Assembly: GCA_018303005.1 (NCBI GenBank)
Contig: JAGVYY010000016.1
Span: 1 to 40,753 of the forward strand
Direction of reading: 5' to 3'
Length of the DNA stretch: 40,753 nucleotides
Origin: Candidatus Woesearchaeota archaeon
GTDB lineage: Archaea > Nanobdellota > Nanobdellia > SCGC-AAA011-G17 > GW2011-AR20
Numbering within the stretch: position 1 is the stretch's first letter; each line of letters opens with the position of its first letter. A model generated the notes under the pieces. The model was not told the DNA's origin. It was given only the letters and a program-made list of their open reading frames with translations, and did not search any database. This document shows positions 6,724-15,089 of the stretch, piece after piece. The translations under genes were made by a program, and so were the position numbers.

Positions 6724-8181
6724 TTATTTGTTAACAAATCTCAATAAATTTTCCTTATTTACATAATAAGTTCCGACGACTTTTCCAATTTCATCTACTG
6801 TCTTTATGTTATTTTTTACCATCCATCTTAAAACAAGACCTTTTTCCCTGAGATTTTCATTAATTTCCTGGTGTGTAAGGCCTGTTGTTAGTTCTAATTC
6901 AGGAAAGAGCCTTTGTGATTTAGTTATAGCAGTTAATTTGTCAGATCTCATATCCAGCTGAAGCAGGACATTATATTTCGAATCTCTCAATACCTCTGAA
7001 ATCTGGAATATCCTTCTTATTCCTGTTCTTCTGTTTCTGTACATTACAATTATCAAGCTGATTGAAGGCAATAAAACCTTAGGGACATCTATTGGAGGGT
7101 TTGTTAACCTGTTTATTGTCTCTTCAGTATCATTTGCATGTAATGTGGCATATACAGAATGCCCTGTATGCATTGCCTCAAATAAAGTTTCTGCTTCCTG
7201 CTTTCTTCTTATTTCTCCAACAACTATCCTATCTGGTCTCATCCTCAATGAATTTACTATCAAATCAAGCATTGTAACCTCTCCTTTGCCTTCTACATTT
7301 GCCTGTCTTGTTATCATAGGAATCCAATGCAAGTATTTAGGAAGCTTGATCTCTTGTGTATCCTCTACTGATATTATCCTTTGATTTGGTGGGAAAAAAC
7401 AGCATACTGCCCCGAGAAATGATGTTTTACCTGTTGCTGTACCTCCTGTAATCAAGCAGCTCAGTTCATATTGTATAGAATTCCATAGTAAGGAAGCAGA
7501 AGATATTGAAATAACACCGTTGTTTATCATATCTACAATAGTTATTGTCTTTACAGCAAACTTTCTTATTGTTATTGTGTTTCCGCGGGATGAAATAGGA
7601 TACAAGGTTGCATTCACTCTGTCACCTGTTTCCAGATGTGCATCTAGCAATGGAGTCAATAATGTAATGCTTCTTCCTACTTTCCTGCCTATCAGGCTTG
7701 AATAGTGTTTTATCAATTCCTCATCTTTCAGGTATACATTTGTCTTTAACCAGCCAAGTTTGTGATGATACACCCAGATTGGCTCTTCAGCGTTGTTTAT
7801 TACTACTTCTTCAAGGTCAGGATCTGACATCAATATTTCTATCTTTCCTAGACCGAAGCTCTTCTGCATTAAATATGTTGTCAGAAAATTCTTTGTTTCC
7901 TCTGAGATGTCCGGGAGATACTTGTCCAGCAGGTAAATTATCGTGCTTTTGAATTTGTTTCTTATATAATCAACTTTTTTTGGATCTGTTATGTCAGCGA
8001 CACCTAACTTTACCTTATCAACTAGTTCATCCCTGATTTTTTCAAGAATCACTTCTGTATTAGCGCTTATACTGCTTATTGAAACCTTATAGATGAGTAC
8101 AAAATCATTTTTATCACTCTCTATGTTTACTGTTATAGGTATGTTTCCTGAAAAAAAATTATATGTCTGAATTAAAACCAT
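6724..8181 (-). CDS. Type II/IV secretion system ATPase (pilus assembly, FlaI/TadA-like)
   Basis: This 485-residue cytoplasmic ATPase powers pilin assembly. An N-terminal region (about 1-220) includes DLEEVVINNAEEPIWVYH, typical of the secretion ATPase N-domain. The RecA-like core has Walker A GGTATGKTS at about 246-254, an Asp-box-like VEDTQEIKLP, Walker B RPDRIVVGEIR and a His-box ALHANDTEETINR. The C-terminal part is short and helical. Length and motif order match archaeal FlaI/TadA enzymes. It lies 42 nt downstream of a winged-helix gene and directly upstream of two F-domain membrane proteins. No retraction ATPase is visible. Confidence 0.93.
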   Translation of the reverse strand: MVLIQTYNFFSGNIPITVNIESDKNDFVLIYKVSISSISANTEVILEKIRDELVDKVKLGVADITDPKKVDYIRNKFKSTIIYLLDKYLPDISEETKNFLTTYLMQKSFGLGKIEILMSDPDLEEVVINNAEEPIWVYHHKLGWLKTNVYLKDEELIKHYSSLIGRKVGRSITLLTPLLDAHLETGDRVNATLYPISSRGNTITIRKFAVKTITIVDMINNGVISISSASLLWNSIQYELSCLITGGTATGKTSFLGAVCCFFPPNQRIISVEDTQEIKLPKYLHWIPMITRQANVEGKGEVTMLDLIVNSLRMRPDRIVVGEIRRKQEAETLFEAMHTGHSVYATLHANDTEETINRLTNPPIDVPKVLLPSISLIIVMYRNRRTGIRRIFQISEVLRDSKYNVLLQLDMRSDKLTAITKSQRLFPELELTTGLTHQEINENLREKGLVLRWMVKNNIKTVDEIGKVVGTYYVNKENLLRFVNK

Positions 8182-8223
8182 TTCACCTCTTATTTATGTT
8201 TTTTCGCAATATTTGCGGTTTGT

Positions 8224-8778
8224 TTACGATAATCTTCTTAAATTCTTTTCAAAGACTGTCTTCCATTCACTGACTTTTTTAAGTTCATCCATGATTAAAT
8301 CCCTATTTTTGCTGTTTATTGTCTTTATTTTCTGTAACAATCCTTTTAGTACATTTGATAATATTATTTTCTGGGCATAAACCAGCTCACTTGTTATGTT
8401 GCCCTCTGTAAATACAAAATCCTTCAATAGTCTTTTAATATCTGAAACGGATTTTATCTTGTCTGAGTTTTTTATATTTTGAGAGTCAACATATTTTAAC
8501 ATATATTCCACTTTTCTTATCAATACATCCTTCAGAACAAGGATATTCTCTATTTCCTGCTCTTCTTTTTTTATATCTTTCTTGTTGACCAAAAATGTTT
8601 TTGAGAATTTATAATCTATGTTCAGTATGCCTTCTTCTTCAAGAAAAGTAGCCCATTCCATTATTATGTTTTCAGGTATTTTAAGCTCTTTTGAAGCCTC
8701 TTCAAGCAAGATTCTTTTTTTTTCCTTTATGAGCTCTACCAGAGAATCAACTGCTGTGCTGATATTAACTGCCATCAT
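8224..8778 (-). CDS. Winged-helix-like protein heading the pilus operon
   Basis: From ATG 8778 (184 residues), the N-terminal 60 residues read as a winged helix: LVELIKEKKRILLEEASKEL, then IPENIIMEWATFLEEEGILN and a beta-hairpin. A charged helical remainder follows (about 70-184) with no membrane segment. A GTG at 8790 is in frame, but the TATA box at 8798-8806 is too close for it; leaderless initiation at 8778 or 8775 fits better. As first gene of the operon it could be a regulator or a cytoplasmic assembly component; the sequence does not decide this. Confidence 0.65.
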   Translation of the reverse strand: MMAVNISTAVDSLVELIKEKKRILLEEASKELKIPENIIMEWATFLEEEGILNIDYKFSKTFLVNKKDIKKEEQEIENILVLKDVLIRKVEYMLKYVDSQNIKNSDKIKSVSDIKRLLKDFVFTEGNITSELVYAQKIILSNVLKGLLQKIKTINSKNRDLIMDELKKVSEWKTVFEKNLRRLS

Positions 8779-8797
8779 ATAAAATATCACAAGTTTG

Positions 8798-8806
8798 TAT
8801 TTAAAT
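8798..8806 (-). promoter_or_regulatory. TATA box of the pilus operon
   Basis: TATTTAAAT on the plus strand (ATTTAAATA on the minus strand) lies about 25 nt upstream of the ATG at 8778. That spacing predicts a leaderless transcript and helps choose this start over the upstream GTG. Confidence 0.6.
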
Positions 8807-8960
8807 GTTTTGGATTATTATTTTTATATATTACTTGGTTGTCATCAGTTCTTTTACAAGAATCAGTAGCTCTGAAAGATTCTATTTTTAATTATCTGGA
8901 AGGAATCTATCTAGTAAAAGACCATATCCTCTCAATTACTGATTTTTCAATAAGAAAAAG

Positions 8961-8970
8961 CTTTAAAAAT
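8961..8970 (+). promoter_or_regulatory. TATA-like element and SD of aIF2 gamma
   Basis: CTTTAAAAAT at 8961-8970 lies about 50 nt before the ATG at 9018. GGAGGATT at 9002-9009 is a Shine-Dalgarno match 9-10 nt before that ATG, so this gene has a short leader unlike the leaderless genes nearby. Confidence 0.5.
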
Positions 8971-9017
8971 TAAGCTATTTAGAATAATATAGTATTAATA
9001 TGGAGGATTAAGAATTA

Positions 9018-10298
9018 ATGGAGAAAAAGGTAAAAGAACTTAAAAAATCAATTCAACCTGAGATAAACATCGGTCTCGTTGGACATTATTAAACTATAGT
9101 TTAATAAACCAAAGACGTTGACCATGGAAAAACAACAGTGACTCAATCACTTTCAGGTCGTTGGACTGATACACATTCTGAGGAGATTAAGAGAGGAATC
9201 ACAATAAGATTAGGATATGCTGATGCAGATTTTTATTATTGTGAAAAATGCAAAGAATATGGTGTTAAGGAAAAATGCTCAAAATGCAATGGCAAAACTA
9301 AATTTTTAAGAAAAGTTTCTTTTATCGATGCACCGGGACATGAAACTTTAATGGCTGTAATGCTTTCAGGAGCTGCTATTATGGATGGCGCTTTGTTATT
9401 AGTAGCTGCCAATGAGGAATGCCCGCAACCACAAACAAGGGAGCATTTAACAGCATTAAGCATTATTGGCGTTAAGAGCATAGTTGTTGTCCAGAACAAA
9501 ATAGATTTGGTAACTAAAGAGCAGGCTGTTGAAAATTATAAACAGATAAAGAAATTTTTAAAGGGAACGATAGCAGAAGATGCTCCTATAATTCCTATTT
9601 CAGCCCAGCACAACATCAATATAGATAAGATCATAGAAGCTGTTGAGGATGTAATTAAGACTCCTAAAAGGAATGATATGTTAGATCCTTTAATGTTTCT
9701 AGCCAGAAGCTTTGACATAAACAAGCCAGGAACTGATGTTGATTCATTGGTTGGTGGTGTTCTTGGAGGCTCTTTAAAACAAGGAAAGCTTAAAATTGAT
9801 GATGTTATAGAAATAAAGCCTGGATTGAAGACAGAAAAAGAAGGCAAGATATTATGGATTCCTGTTGTGACAAAGATAATTGGACTAAAGACAGGAGGGG
9901 AGTCTATAACTGAAGTGCATCCTGGAGGATCTATTGGTGTTCTTACTGAACTAGATCCGAGCATAGTAAAATCAGATAATTTAGCTGGAGAAGTTACAGG
10001 CCTGAAAGACAAATTACCTGCTATATGGCATGAGTTTTTTCTAAGTCCGAATCTGCTTGAAAGAATAGTTGGTGCCAAGGATAACTTAGTTGTAGAACCA
10101 ATAAAGATTAATGAAAATCTTATGCTGAATGTTAACTCTTCAGCTACTGTTGGGATAGTTACAACAGCAAAAAAAGACCTGATACATGTCAAACTAAAGA
10201 TTCCTGTCTGCTGTAATCAGGAAGATAGAGTAACAATATCTAGGATTGTTGGAGCGAGATGGAGATTAATTGGATATGGAAGTATTGTAAAGAAATAG
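9018..10298 (+). CDS. eif2g: Translation initiation factor aIF2 subunit gamma, interrupted by a 30-nt intron
   Basis: aIF2 gamma is the GTPase subunit that delivers initiator tRNA to the small ribosomal subunit. The frame from ATG 9018 reads MEKKVKELKKSIQPEINIGL then VGH. A 30-nt insert with three in-frame TAA codons follows, and the same frame resumes as VDHGKTTVTQSLSG. Removing 9085-9114 gives a continuous 416-residue protein, the normal family length. Other motifs are intact: switch I EIKRGITIRLGYADA, zinc knuckle CEKC...CSKC, DAPGH, NKID, and the C-terminal beta-barrel domains. Without removal, the P-loop would be lost and translation would end after 24 codons. The only other start, GTG 9138, lacks G1 and cannot yield a GTPase. 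The gene is normally essential and single copy, so the interruption must be processed. The intron call is inference from the fold described separately. Confidence 0.93.
9072..9123 (+). other. Predicted bulge-helix-bulge (BHB) splice structure in aIF2 gamma mRNA
   Basis: The outer helix pairs GGUC 9072-9075 with GACC 9120-9123 and CG 9077-9078 with CG 9116-9117, with a small internal loop between. The core helix is exactly 4 bp: UUGG 9079-9082 with CCAA 9109-9112. Each side has a 3-nt bulge: ACA 9083-9085 and AGA 9113-9115. The inner helix is 9 bp (9086-9094 with 9099-9107) closed by a UAUA loop; A9108 is unpaired. Archaeal EndA cuts between bases two and three of each bulge, here 9084/9085 and 9114/9115. 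Confidence 0.8.
9085..9114 (+). other. Putative 30-nt archaeal pre-mRNA intron
   Basis: These boundaries are those predicted by canonical BHB cleavage. Joining GGAC to ACGUUGACC gives GGA CAC GUU GAC, the universal G-H-V-D of the G1 motif. Most of the segment is a perfect palindrome (9086-9107, 22 bp), so the intron is almost only one hairpin. It encodes no endonuclease and is too small for a group I or II intron or an intein. Boundaries one or two bases to the right also give a His codon, so only RNA data fix the exact ends. Confidence 0.8.
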
Positions 10299-10313
10299 TA
10301 ATCTTGTTTTGAT

Positions 10314-10669
10314 ATGGTGGAAAAAACAATAAGAGTTGGAGATTATCAATTTAAAGAAGATAATATTTGTTACATAAACCAATTTATAGATATAAGAGTC
10401 TTGTCTCATTTGGAAATGAGCATGAGACAAAAGAATGTAGATGAGCCAAAGCTTGTTGTTATAAACACCATGGTGGTGGAGCAGGTTCTCTTTTTGATGT
10501 CGTATTAGAAAGTTTTTATGAAAGGTATTTTATCATTACTTTATGGGATAAATACAATAGAGACATAGGTTTTCCACCAGAGATAGCAAAGAAAGAAGGG
10601 TTTATAGATAAGGTTATAGAAGTTCCTTATGAGTTAGAATTGCTAATTAATACTGAGCAATCAAGATGA
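10314..10669 (+). pseudogene. Unknown gene with a frame break at about 10470
   Basis: The first frame starts at ATG 10314, just after aIF2 gamma, and reads MVEKTIRVGDYQFKEDNICY, then LSHLEMSMRQKN and LVVINT before stopping at 10508. At ACACCATGGTGG (about 10467-10478) a shift to the -1 frame continues smoothly as HGGGAGSLFDVVLESFYERY, then LWDKYNRDIGFPPEIAKKEG, to a stop at 10667-10669. The combined product would be about 118 residues. I do not recognise the family. A single missing base, real or from sequencing, explains the break; programmed frameshifting is less likely because no good slippery heptamer is seen. Its position after aIF2 gamma suggests cotranscription. Confidence 0.5.
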
Positions 10670-10720
10670 CTAAAAAGAGTTTAATAGTAAAATAAGAGTG
10701 TTGTCTTTTTACAAACCTTA

Positions 10721-10730
10721 TTTTTAAACC
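10721..10730 (+). promoter_or_regulatory. Candidate TATA box of mre11-rad50
   Basis: TTTTTAAACC lies about 55 nt upstream of the mre11 ATG at 10782, in a gap of about 110 bp after the preceding gene. The match and position are the only support. Confidence 0.4.
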
Positions 10731-10781
10731 TATACATAAAACTGTAACTAATCTTATAATAAGGTATTTGTTCTAGATTAT

Positions 10782-11996
10782 ATGAAATTTGCTCATCTAG
10801 CAGACATACATATTGGAGGATGGCAGGATCAAAAGCTGAGGAAACTGAATCTAAATGCCTTTGACAAGGCGATAAATATATGTATCAATGAAAGTACTGC
10901 GTTTATCTTAATTGCTGGTGACTTTTTCAATACTGCCCTGCCAAGCATAGATTCCTTAAAAGATGTGGCAAGAATCCTTAGGAAAGTAAAGGAAAAAAAC
11001 ATCAGCTTGTATCTTGTTCCAGGAAGCCATGATTTCTCACCAAGCGGAAAATCAATGATAGATGTGCTTGAAAAGGCAGGTCTATTAAAGAATGTCATGA
11101 AAATAAAAGATAATAAATTACTGTTTACAGAAGACAAGACAGGAACCAAAATTACAGGAATACTTGGATTAAGAACAGGTCTGGAAAAAGAATATTTTAA
11201 GACCTTAAATTTTAAGGATATTGAAGAAGAGGAAGGATTCAAGATATTTATATTCCATACATCTATAGAGGAATATAAACCAAAAGACCTTGGTGATATT
11301 AACAGCCTGTCGCTGGATTTATTTCCCAAAAATTTTGATTATTATGCTGGCGGCCATGTCCATTATCTGCTTGATGTTAAACATGACAGAGGTCATCTGG
11401 CTTATCCTGGTCCATTATTTCCAAACAATTTCAAGGAATTAGAGGAACTAAAAAAAGGATGTTTCAACCTTATTGAAACCAAAGATGATATGAATATTAT
11501 TGTTAAAAAAATACCCATAAAACTTAAAGAGATTGATAGTTATTTTTTTGACGCGAATGGTAGGAGTCCTCTTCAGATTGAAAATGAAATTCTTAATGCT
11601 GTAAAGAACTTTAAAGATAAGATAGTAATGATAAGAATTGAAGGGATACTAGAGACTGGAAAGCCCACTGATATAAATTTCAAGAATATTTTTGATAATT
11701 TCAAAGAGGCATATGTTGTTTTGAAGAATACCAACAAACTAGTCTCTAAGAGCTTTGATAATATCAGGATTGATGAAAGCATTGAGCTTACAGAAAGCAG
11801 GATAATAGAAGAGCATGTAAAGAGCATTGAATTAAAAAATCCTGAAGTTTACAATTCAATTATAAAGAGCCTTTTGCTTTTTCTGGATTCTGAAAAAGAA
11901 GAAGGTGAGAAATCTATGGATTTTGAAAGAAGAATTATGGATGAAACTTTAAAATCTCTGGGTATTGAAAATCTGTTTAAGAATGATAATCAATAA
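10782..11996 (+). CDS. mre11: DNA double-strand break repair nuclease Mre11
   Basis: Mre11 is the manganese-dependent nuclease of the Mre11-Rad50 complex that processes DNA ends. The 404-residue product has the calcineurin-like metallophosphoesterase motifs in order: FAHLADIHIGG (I, about 3-13), LIAGDFFN (II), VPGSHDFSPSG (III), FHTSIEEY (IV) and GGHVHY (V). Motif III carries GSHD where GNHD is commoner; the catalytic histidine is kept. The C-terminal part is a capping domain plus a helical tail likely to contact Rad50. The gene overlaps rad50 by 14 nt, a typical archaeal mre11-rad50 operon. No herA or nurA is adjacent. Confidence 0.93.
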   Translation: MKFAHLADIHIGGWQDQKLRKLNLNAFDKAINICINESTAFILIAGDFFNTALPSIDSLKDVARILRKVKEKNISLYLVPGSHDFSPSGKSMIDVLEKAGLLKNVMKIKDNKLLFTEDKTGTKITGILGLRTGLEKEYFKTLNFKDIEEEEGFKIFIFHTSIEEYKPKDLGDINSLSLDLFPKNFDYYAGGHVHYLLDVKHDRGHLAYPGPLFPNNFKELEELKKGCFNLIETKDDMNIIVKKIPIKLKEIDSYFFDANGRSPLQIENEILNAVKNFKDKIVMIRIEGILETGKPTDINFKNIFDNFKEAYVVLKNTNKLVSKSFDNIRIDESIELTESRIIEEHVKSIELKNPEVYNSIIKSLLLFLDSEKEEGEKSMDFERRIMDETLKSLGIENLFKNDNQ

Positions 11997-14040
11997 GATA
12001 AGACTAGAAAATATAAGAAGTTATACTGATGAGCAGATAGATTTCCCCGAAGGTATTGTGTTGCTGTCTGGAGATGTTGGATCCGGTAAGAGCACAATAC
12101 TGCTGGCCATAGAGTTTGCCTTGTTCGGCTTATTGAAAGGTGATCTGACAGGAGCAACGCTTCTTAGAAACGGCACTAACAAAGGATCAGTAGAATTACA
12201 CCTAAAATTTGATAATAACAGAGTAATAATCAAAAGAACATTAAAGAGGAGCAGCGGTTCTATCTCTCAGGATTCGGGATCATTTACGATAAATGATGAA
12301 ACAAGGCAGTTGTCTCCGGTTGAAATAAAACAGAATGTCCTGAACATGATAAACTATCCTAAGGAATTTCTTACACAAACAAAATCCTTAATTTACAGAT
12401 ATACTGTTTACACACCTCAGGAGGAAATGAAGAATATCCTGCTAGGCTTCAGTGATTTAAGGCTTGACATATTAAGAAAAATCTTCGGGATTGACAAATA
12501 CAAAAGGATAAAAGAAAATTCAAAGATATTCCTGTCCAAGCTGAAAGAGAGGAGGAATGAATTATTGGCAAAAGTTGAAGATCTTGGAAAGGAAAACGAT
12601 GAAAAAAAAGAAGCAGAAAAAAAACTGATCAAACTTGAAAATGATAAAAATCTAGTTGTTGAAGATGCTAAAGAATTAAAAATAAATATCATTTCTCTGA
12701 AAAAAGAGATAGAAGACAAAGAAGAGCTGTCTAACAAGATCAAGGAATTGAAAAATAGCCTTAACATCCTTGATCTGAGGATAGAAAATGAGAATTCAAG
12801 ACTAAAGAGGATTGGAGAAAGTAGAGAAAGCTTAATCTCTGAAATAGAGAATTTAAGAAAAGATATATCTTTTGATGAATCCGGGTTTAAAGAGCTTGAA
12901 ACTAAGATAAATGAAAAAGAAACTGAATCAAGGTCGCTGGAAGGAACTATCAGAGACATCCTCAACAGGCTTCAAGACATAAGAACAAGAAAAGTTTCAT
13001 CCCAGTCAATAATAAAGAAAGTGGCTGAATTAAATGTTTGCCCTTTATGCAAACAAAAAGTAAGCCATGACCATAAATCATTAATAAGCTCTGAAGAAAA
13101 TGATAAGATAAAAAATCTGGAAAATGAGTTCAATGATTTAAGCTCAAGAAATACCATTCTCAATAAAGAATATGAAAAAAACAAAGAGGCATTAAATTAC
13201 CTGAGAGAGTTAAAAAATAAGGTTGATATCATCAACTTGAAAAAATTCAACATTGATAATATGAACAAAAAAATTTCTGCTTTTGACAGAGAATCTGAGG
13301 GCATAATAAAAAATATTTCTGATCTTGACAATAAAAGGAAAAAAATAACTGATGAGATTAAAGAAATCCCGGTTTACAACATTGACATTATAAAGAAAAA
13401 TCTTGAAGGTATGACAGCAAAGGAAAGAAACCTTGAGATCGGCATCGCTAGGACAGAAAAAGAGATTGAATCTAGCCTATCAGAGCTAAACAGACTGAAT
13501 AATTCTATCAGCAGAAAAACAAAAATAAAGAATAATATTGATAAGATAGAAGAGATTCTCCATCTGACAAATGAGTATTTTCTCAGCCTTGTGGATGTTA
13601 TGGAAAAAAACATAATGGCAAAGATATATGATGATTTCAATTCCTTGTTCCAGAAATGGTTCAATGTTCTGATGAATGAAGAGAACATTAGCGTTGCATT
13701 GGAGAATGATTTTACACCTGTTATTGAGCAGAACGGTTACCATATTCAGTATGATGATTTGTCTGGTGGCGAGAAAACAGCAGCTGCACTTGCATACAGA
13801 TTAGCTTTAAACCAGGTTATCAACAATATTGTTTCTACCATCAAGACAAAAGATATTATTATCCTGGACGAGCCTACAGATGGATTCTCTGAAGAGCAGA
13901 TAGACAGAATAAGAGATGTCCTAAATGAACTGAATATGAAACAGATAATAATTGTGAGCCATGAACCAAAGATAGAAACTTTTGTAGATACTGTAATAAG
14001 ACTGCAGAAGAATGAACATGTTACAAAGATTATATCATAA
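11983..14040 (+). CDS. rad50: DNA double-strand break repair ATPase Rad50
   Basis: Starting at ATG 11983 (MIINKIRLENIRSYTD), which overlaps the mre11 end, the protein is 685 residues; an in-frame ATG at 11965 lies deeper inside mre11 and adds residues not typical of the family. Walker A GDVGSGKST lies at about 30-38, the zinc hook CPLC at about 353-356, the ABC signature LSGGEKTAAALAYRLALNQV near 592, and Walker B IIILDEPTDGFSEEQ near 626, followed by a VSHEP H-loop. Between them are two long charged coiled-coil segments. Archaeal Rad50 is commonly near 880 residues, so the coiled-coil arms are short here. All catalytic motifs are intact. Confidence 0.94.
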   Translation: MIINKIRLENIRSYTDEQIDFPEGIVLLSGDVGSGKSTILLAIEFALFGLLKGDLTGATLLRNGTNKGSVELHLKFDNNRVIIKRTLKRSSGSISQDSGSFTINDETRQLSPVEIKQNVLNMINYPKEFLTQTKSLIYRYTVYTPQEEMKNILLGFSDLRLDILRKIFGIDKYKRIKENSKIFLSKLKERRNELLAKVEDLGKENDEKKEAEKKLIKLENDKNLVVEDAKELKINIISLKKEIEDKEELSNKIKELKNSLNILDLRIENENSRLKRIGESRESLISEIENLRKDISFDESGFKELETKINEKETESRSLEGTIRDILNRLQDIRTRKVSSQSIIKKVAELNVCPLCKQKVSHDHKSLISSEENDKIKNLENEFNDLSSRNTILNKEYEKNKEALNYLRELKNKVDIINLKKFNIDNMNKKISAFDRESEGIIKNISDLDNKRKKITDEIKEIPVYNIDIIKKNLEGMTAKERNLEIGIARTEKEIESSLSELNRLNNSISRKTKIKNNIDKIEEILHLTNEYFLSLVDVMEKNIMAKIYDDFNSLFQKWFNVLMNEENISVALENDFTPVIEQNGYHIQYDDLSGGEKTAAALAYRLALNQVINNIVSTIKTKDIIILDEPTDGFSEEQIDRIRDVLNELNMKQIIIVSHEPKIETFVDTVIRLQKNEHVTKIIS

Positions 14041-14050
14041 AGATTTATAA
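14041..14050 (+). promoter_or_regulatory. TATA box of the pilin pair
   Basis: AGATTTATAAATT begins right after the rad50 stop and lies about 25-30 nt before the ATG at 14073. The spacing predicts a leaderless mRNA and independent expression of the two pilin-like genes. Confidence 0.6.
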
Positions 14051-14072
14051 ATTACAGGTCTATACTAGCCTT

Positions 14073-14555
14073 ATGGGAAAAAGAGGCCAGGCATCTAGTG
14101 AATATTTAGGGATAATAATCATTGTCTTAATAATTCTTGTGCCTGTCCTGATTTTATATATGAGATACTCTGGCGAGACCAATGATGCAGTAGCAAGCTC
14201 AAAAATTGACAGTGTAACAAATGAAATATCAAAGGCCTCCAACCAGGTTTTCGTTTATGGTGAAGGAACACAGAATACTGTAACTGTTGATTTCCCAAGC
14301 GGAATAAACAGCATAATTATGGGTGGAGCTACTTATACAGGAGTTACACCTGCTATATTAAGCGGACCAAATGAGATAGTTTTTGTGCTAAAAAATTCAA
14401 AAAATAAAATATACGAGATAGTGAAGGTTGTTGACTCAAAATTTTTGTTGAAAAAGATTGATACTGTCCCCCGAGGCAGGACAAAACTGGTGGTAAGGGC
14501 CTGCGCAGGACAAAAAGTTGAGATCTGTATTAATAGCTGCACTGGAACATGCTAA
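14073..14555 (+). CDS. Class III signal peptide pilin-like protein
   Basis: This 160-residue protein begins MGKRGQASSEYLGIIIIVLI. The KRGQASSEYL stretch is the archaeal class III signal (QxSxEYL type), cut by an EppA/FlaK-like prepilin peptidase before Q. The hydrophobic helix after it forms the filament core. The rest is a predicted extracellular beta-rich domain ending with cysteines (ACAGQKVEICINSCTGTC) that could form disulfides. It overlaps the next pilin gene by 7 nt. It is a likely substrate of the pilus machine at 4.9-8.8 kb, though the loci are about 5 kb apart. No prepilin peptidase gene is in the window. Confidence 0.8.
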   Translation: MGKRGQASSEYLGIIIIVLIILVPVLILYMRYSGETNDAVASSKIDSVTNEISKASNQVFVYGEGTQNTVTVDFPSGINSIIMGGATYTGVTPAILSGPNEIVFVLKNSKNKIYEIVKVVDSKFLLKKIDTVPRGRTKLVVRACAGQKVEICINSCTGTC

Positions 14556-14986
14556 AGAACAAGGTAGCACAATCATCGCTGGAGTTTATGATACTTCTTG
14601 GAGTAGCTCTTGTTGTCTTAATTATTTTCACAATAATAAACATAACATACCTGAACATAAGTCTAAGAGAAAGAGAGATTACAAATGCACAAGACCTGGC
14701 AAAGCTTATCAAAAATGAGCTTAATCTTGCCTCCAGGGTTGAATCGGGATATATAAGAAAGGTAACCCTACCTGTTAAGCTGGATAAAAAGAATTATGGT
14801 ATTAATATCGGAAGCAGAGAAGTCTTTGTTTATTTTGAAAGTGGTGATACTCAAGGCTTTTCTGAAAGCCTTGCAACTAACGTTGTAGGATTTAATTCTG
14901 GAATTATAACCAGCAGCAACAAGGTCCTCACAATAAGGAAATGCTCTGATTCAAGCGAGAGTGTTAAAGTTAACGCTCTTTGCTGA
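14549..14986 (+). CDS. Second pilin-like protein with class III-type N-terminus
   Basis: This 145-residue protein begins MLKNKVAQSSLEFMILLGVA. AQSSLEF is a variant of the class III processing motif, followed by a hydrophobic stretch of about 25 residues and an extracellular domain with two late cysteines (IRKCSDSS and NALC). It overlaps the preceding pilin gene and probably forms a minor or partner pilin. The tyrosine of the classic motif is replaced by phenylalanine, which prepilin peptidases often accept. Confidence 0.75.
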   Translation: MLKNKVAQSSLEFMILLGVALVVLIIFTIINITYLNISLREREITNAQDLAKLIKNELNLASRVESGYIRKVTLPVKLDKKNYGINIGSREVFVYFESGDTQGFSESLATNVVGFNSGIITSSNKVLTIRKCSDSSESVKVNALC

Positions 14987-15058
14987 TTTAAATTTTTTAT
15001 TAACTGACAACAAACAGTTCCAGAAAAAGGCGTTATCACAAAGTCGCAGATAGTTATG

Positions 15059-15067
15059 TTTATAAAT
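15059..15067 (+). promoter_or_regulatory. TATA box of the tRNA-Tyr gene
   Basis: TTTATAAAT is centred about 27 nt upstream of the first base of the tRNA (15090), the expected distance for an archaeal tRNA promoter. Confidence 0.65.
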
Positions 15068-15089
15068 TATTTTTATATTATATATTTAA

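Noticed and set aside
9085-9116. Translational bypass or reinitiation at GTG 9138 instead of splicing of aIF2 gamma
   Set aside because: Reinitiation would give a GTPase without its P-loop. Bypass has no matching take-off and landing codons here. The BHB fold explains both ends exactly.
9085-9116. Group I/II intron, intein or insertion sequence in aIF2 gamma
   Set aside because: Thirty nucleotides are far too short, and the segment has stop codons and no coding capacity.
9236-10192. Minus-strand open frames opposite aIF2 gamma
   Set aside because: They are shadows of the conserved plus-strand gene and have no family features.
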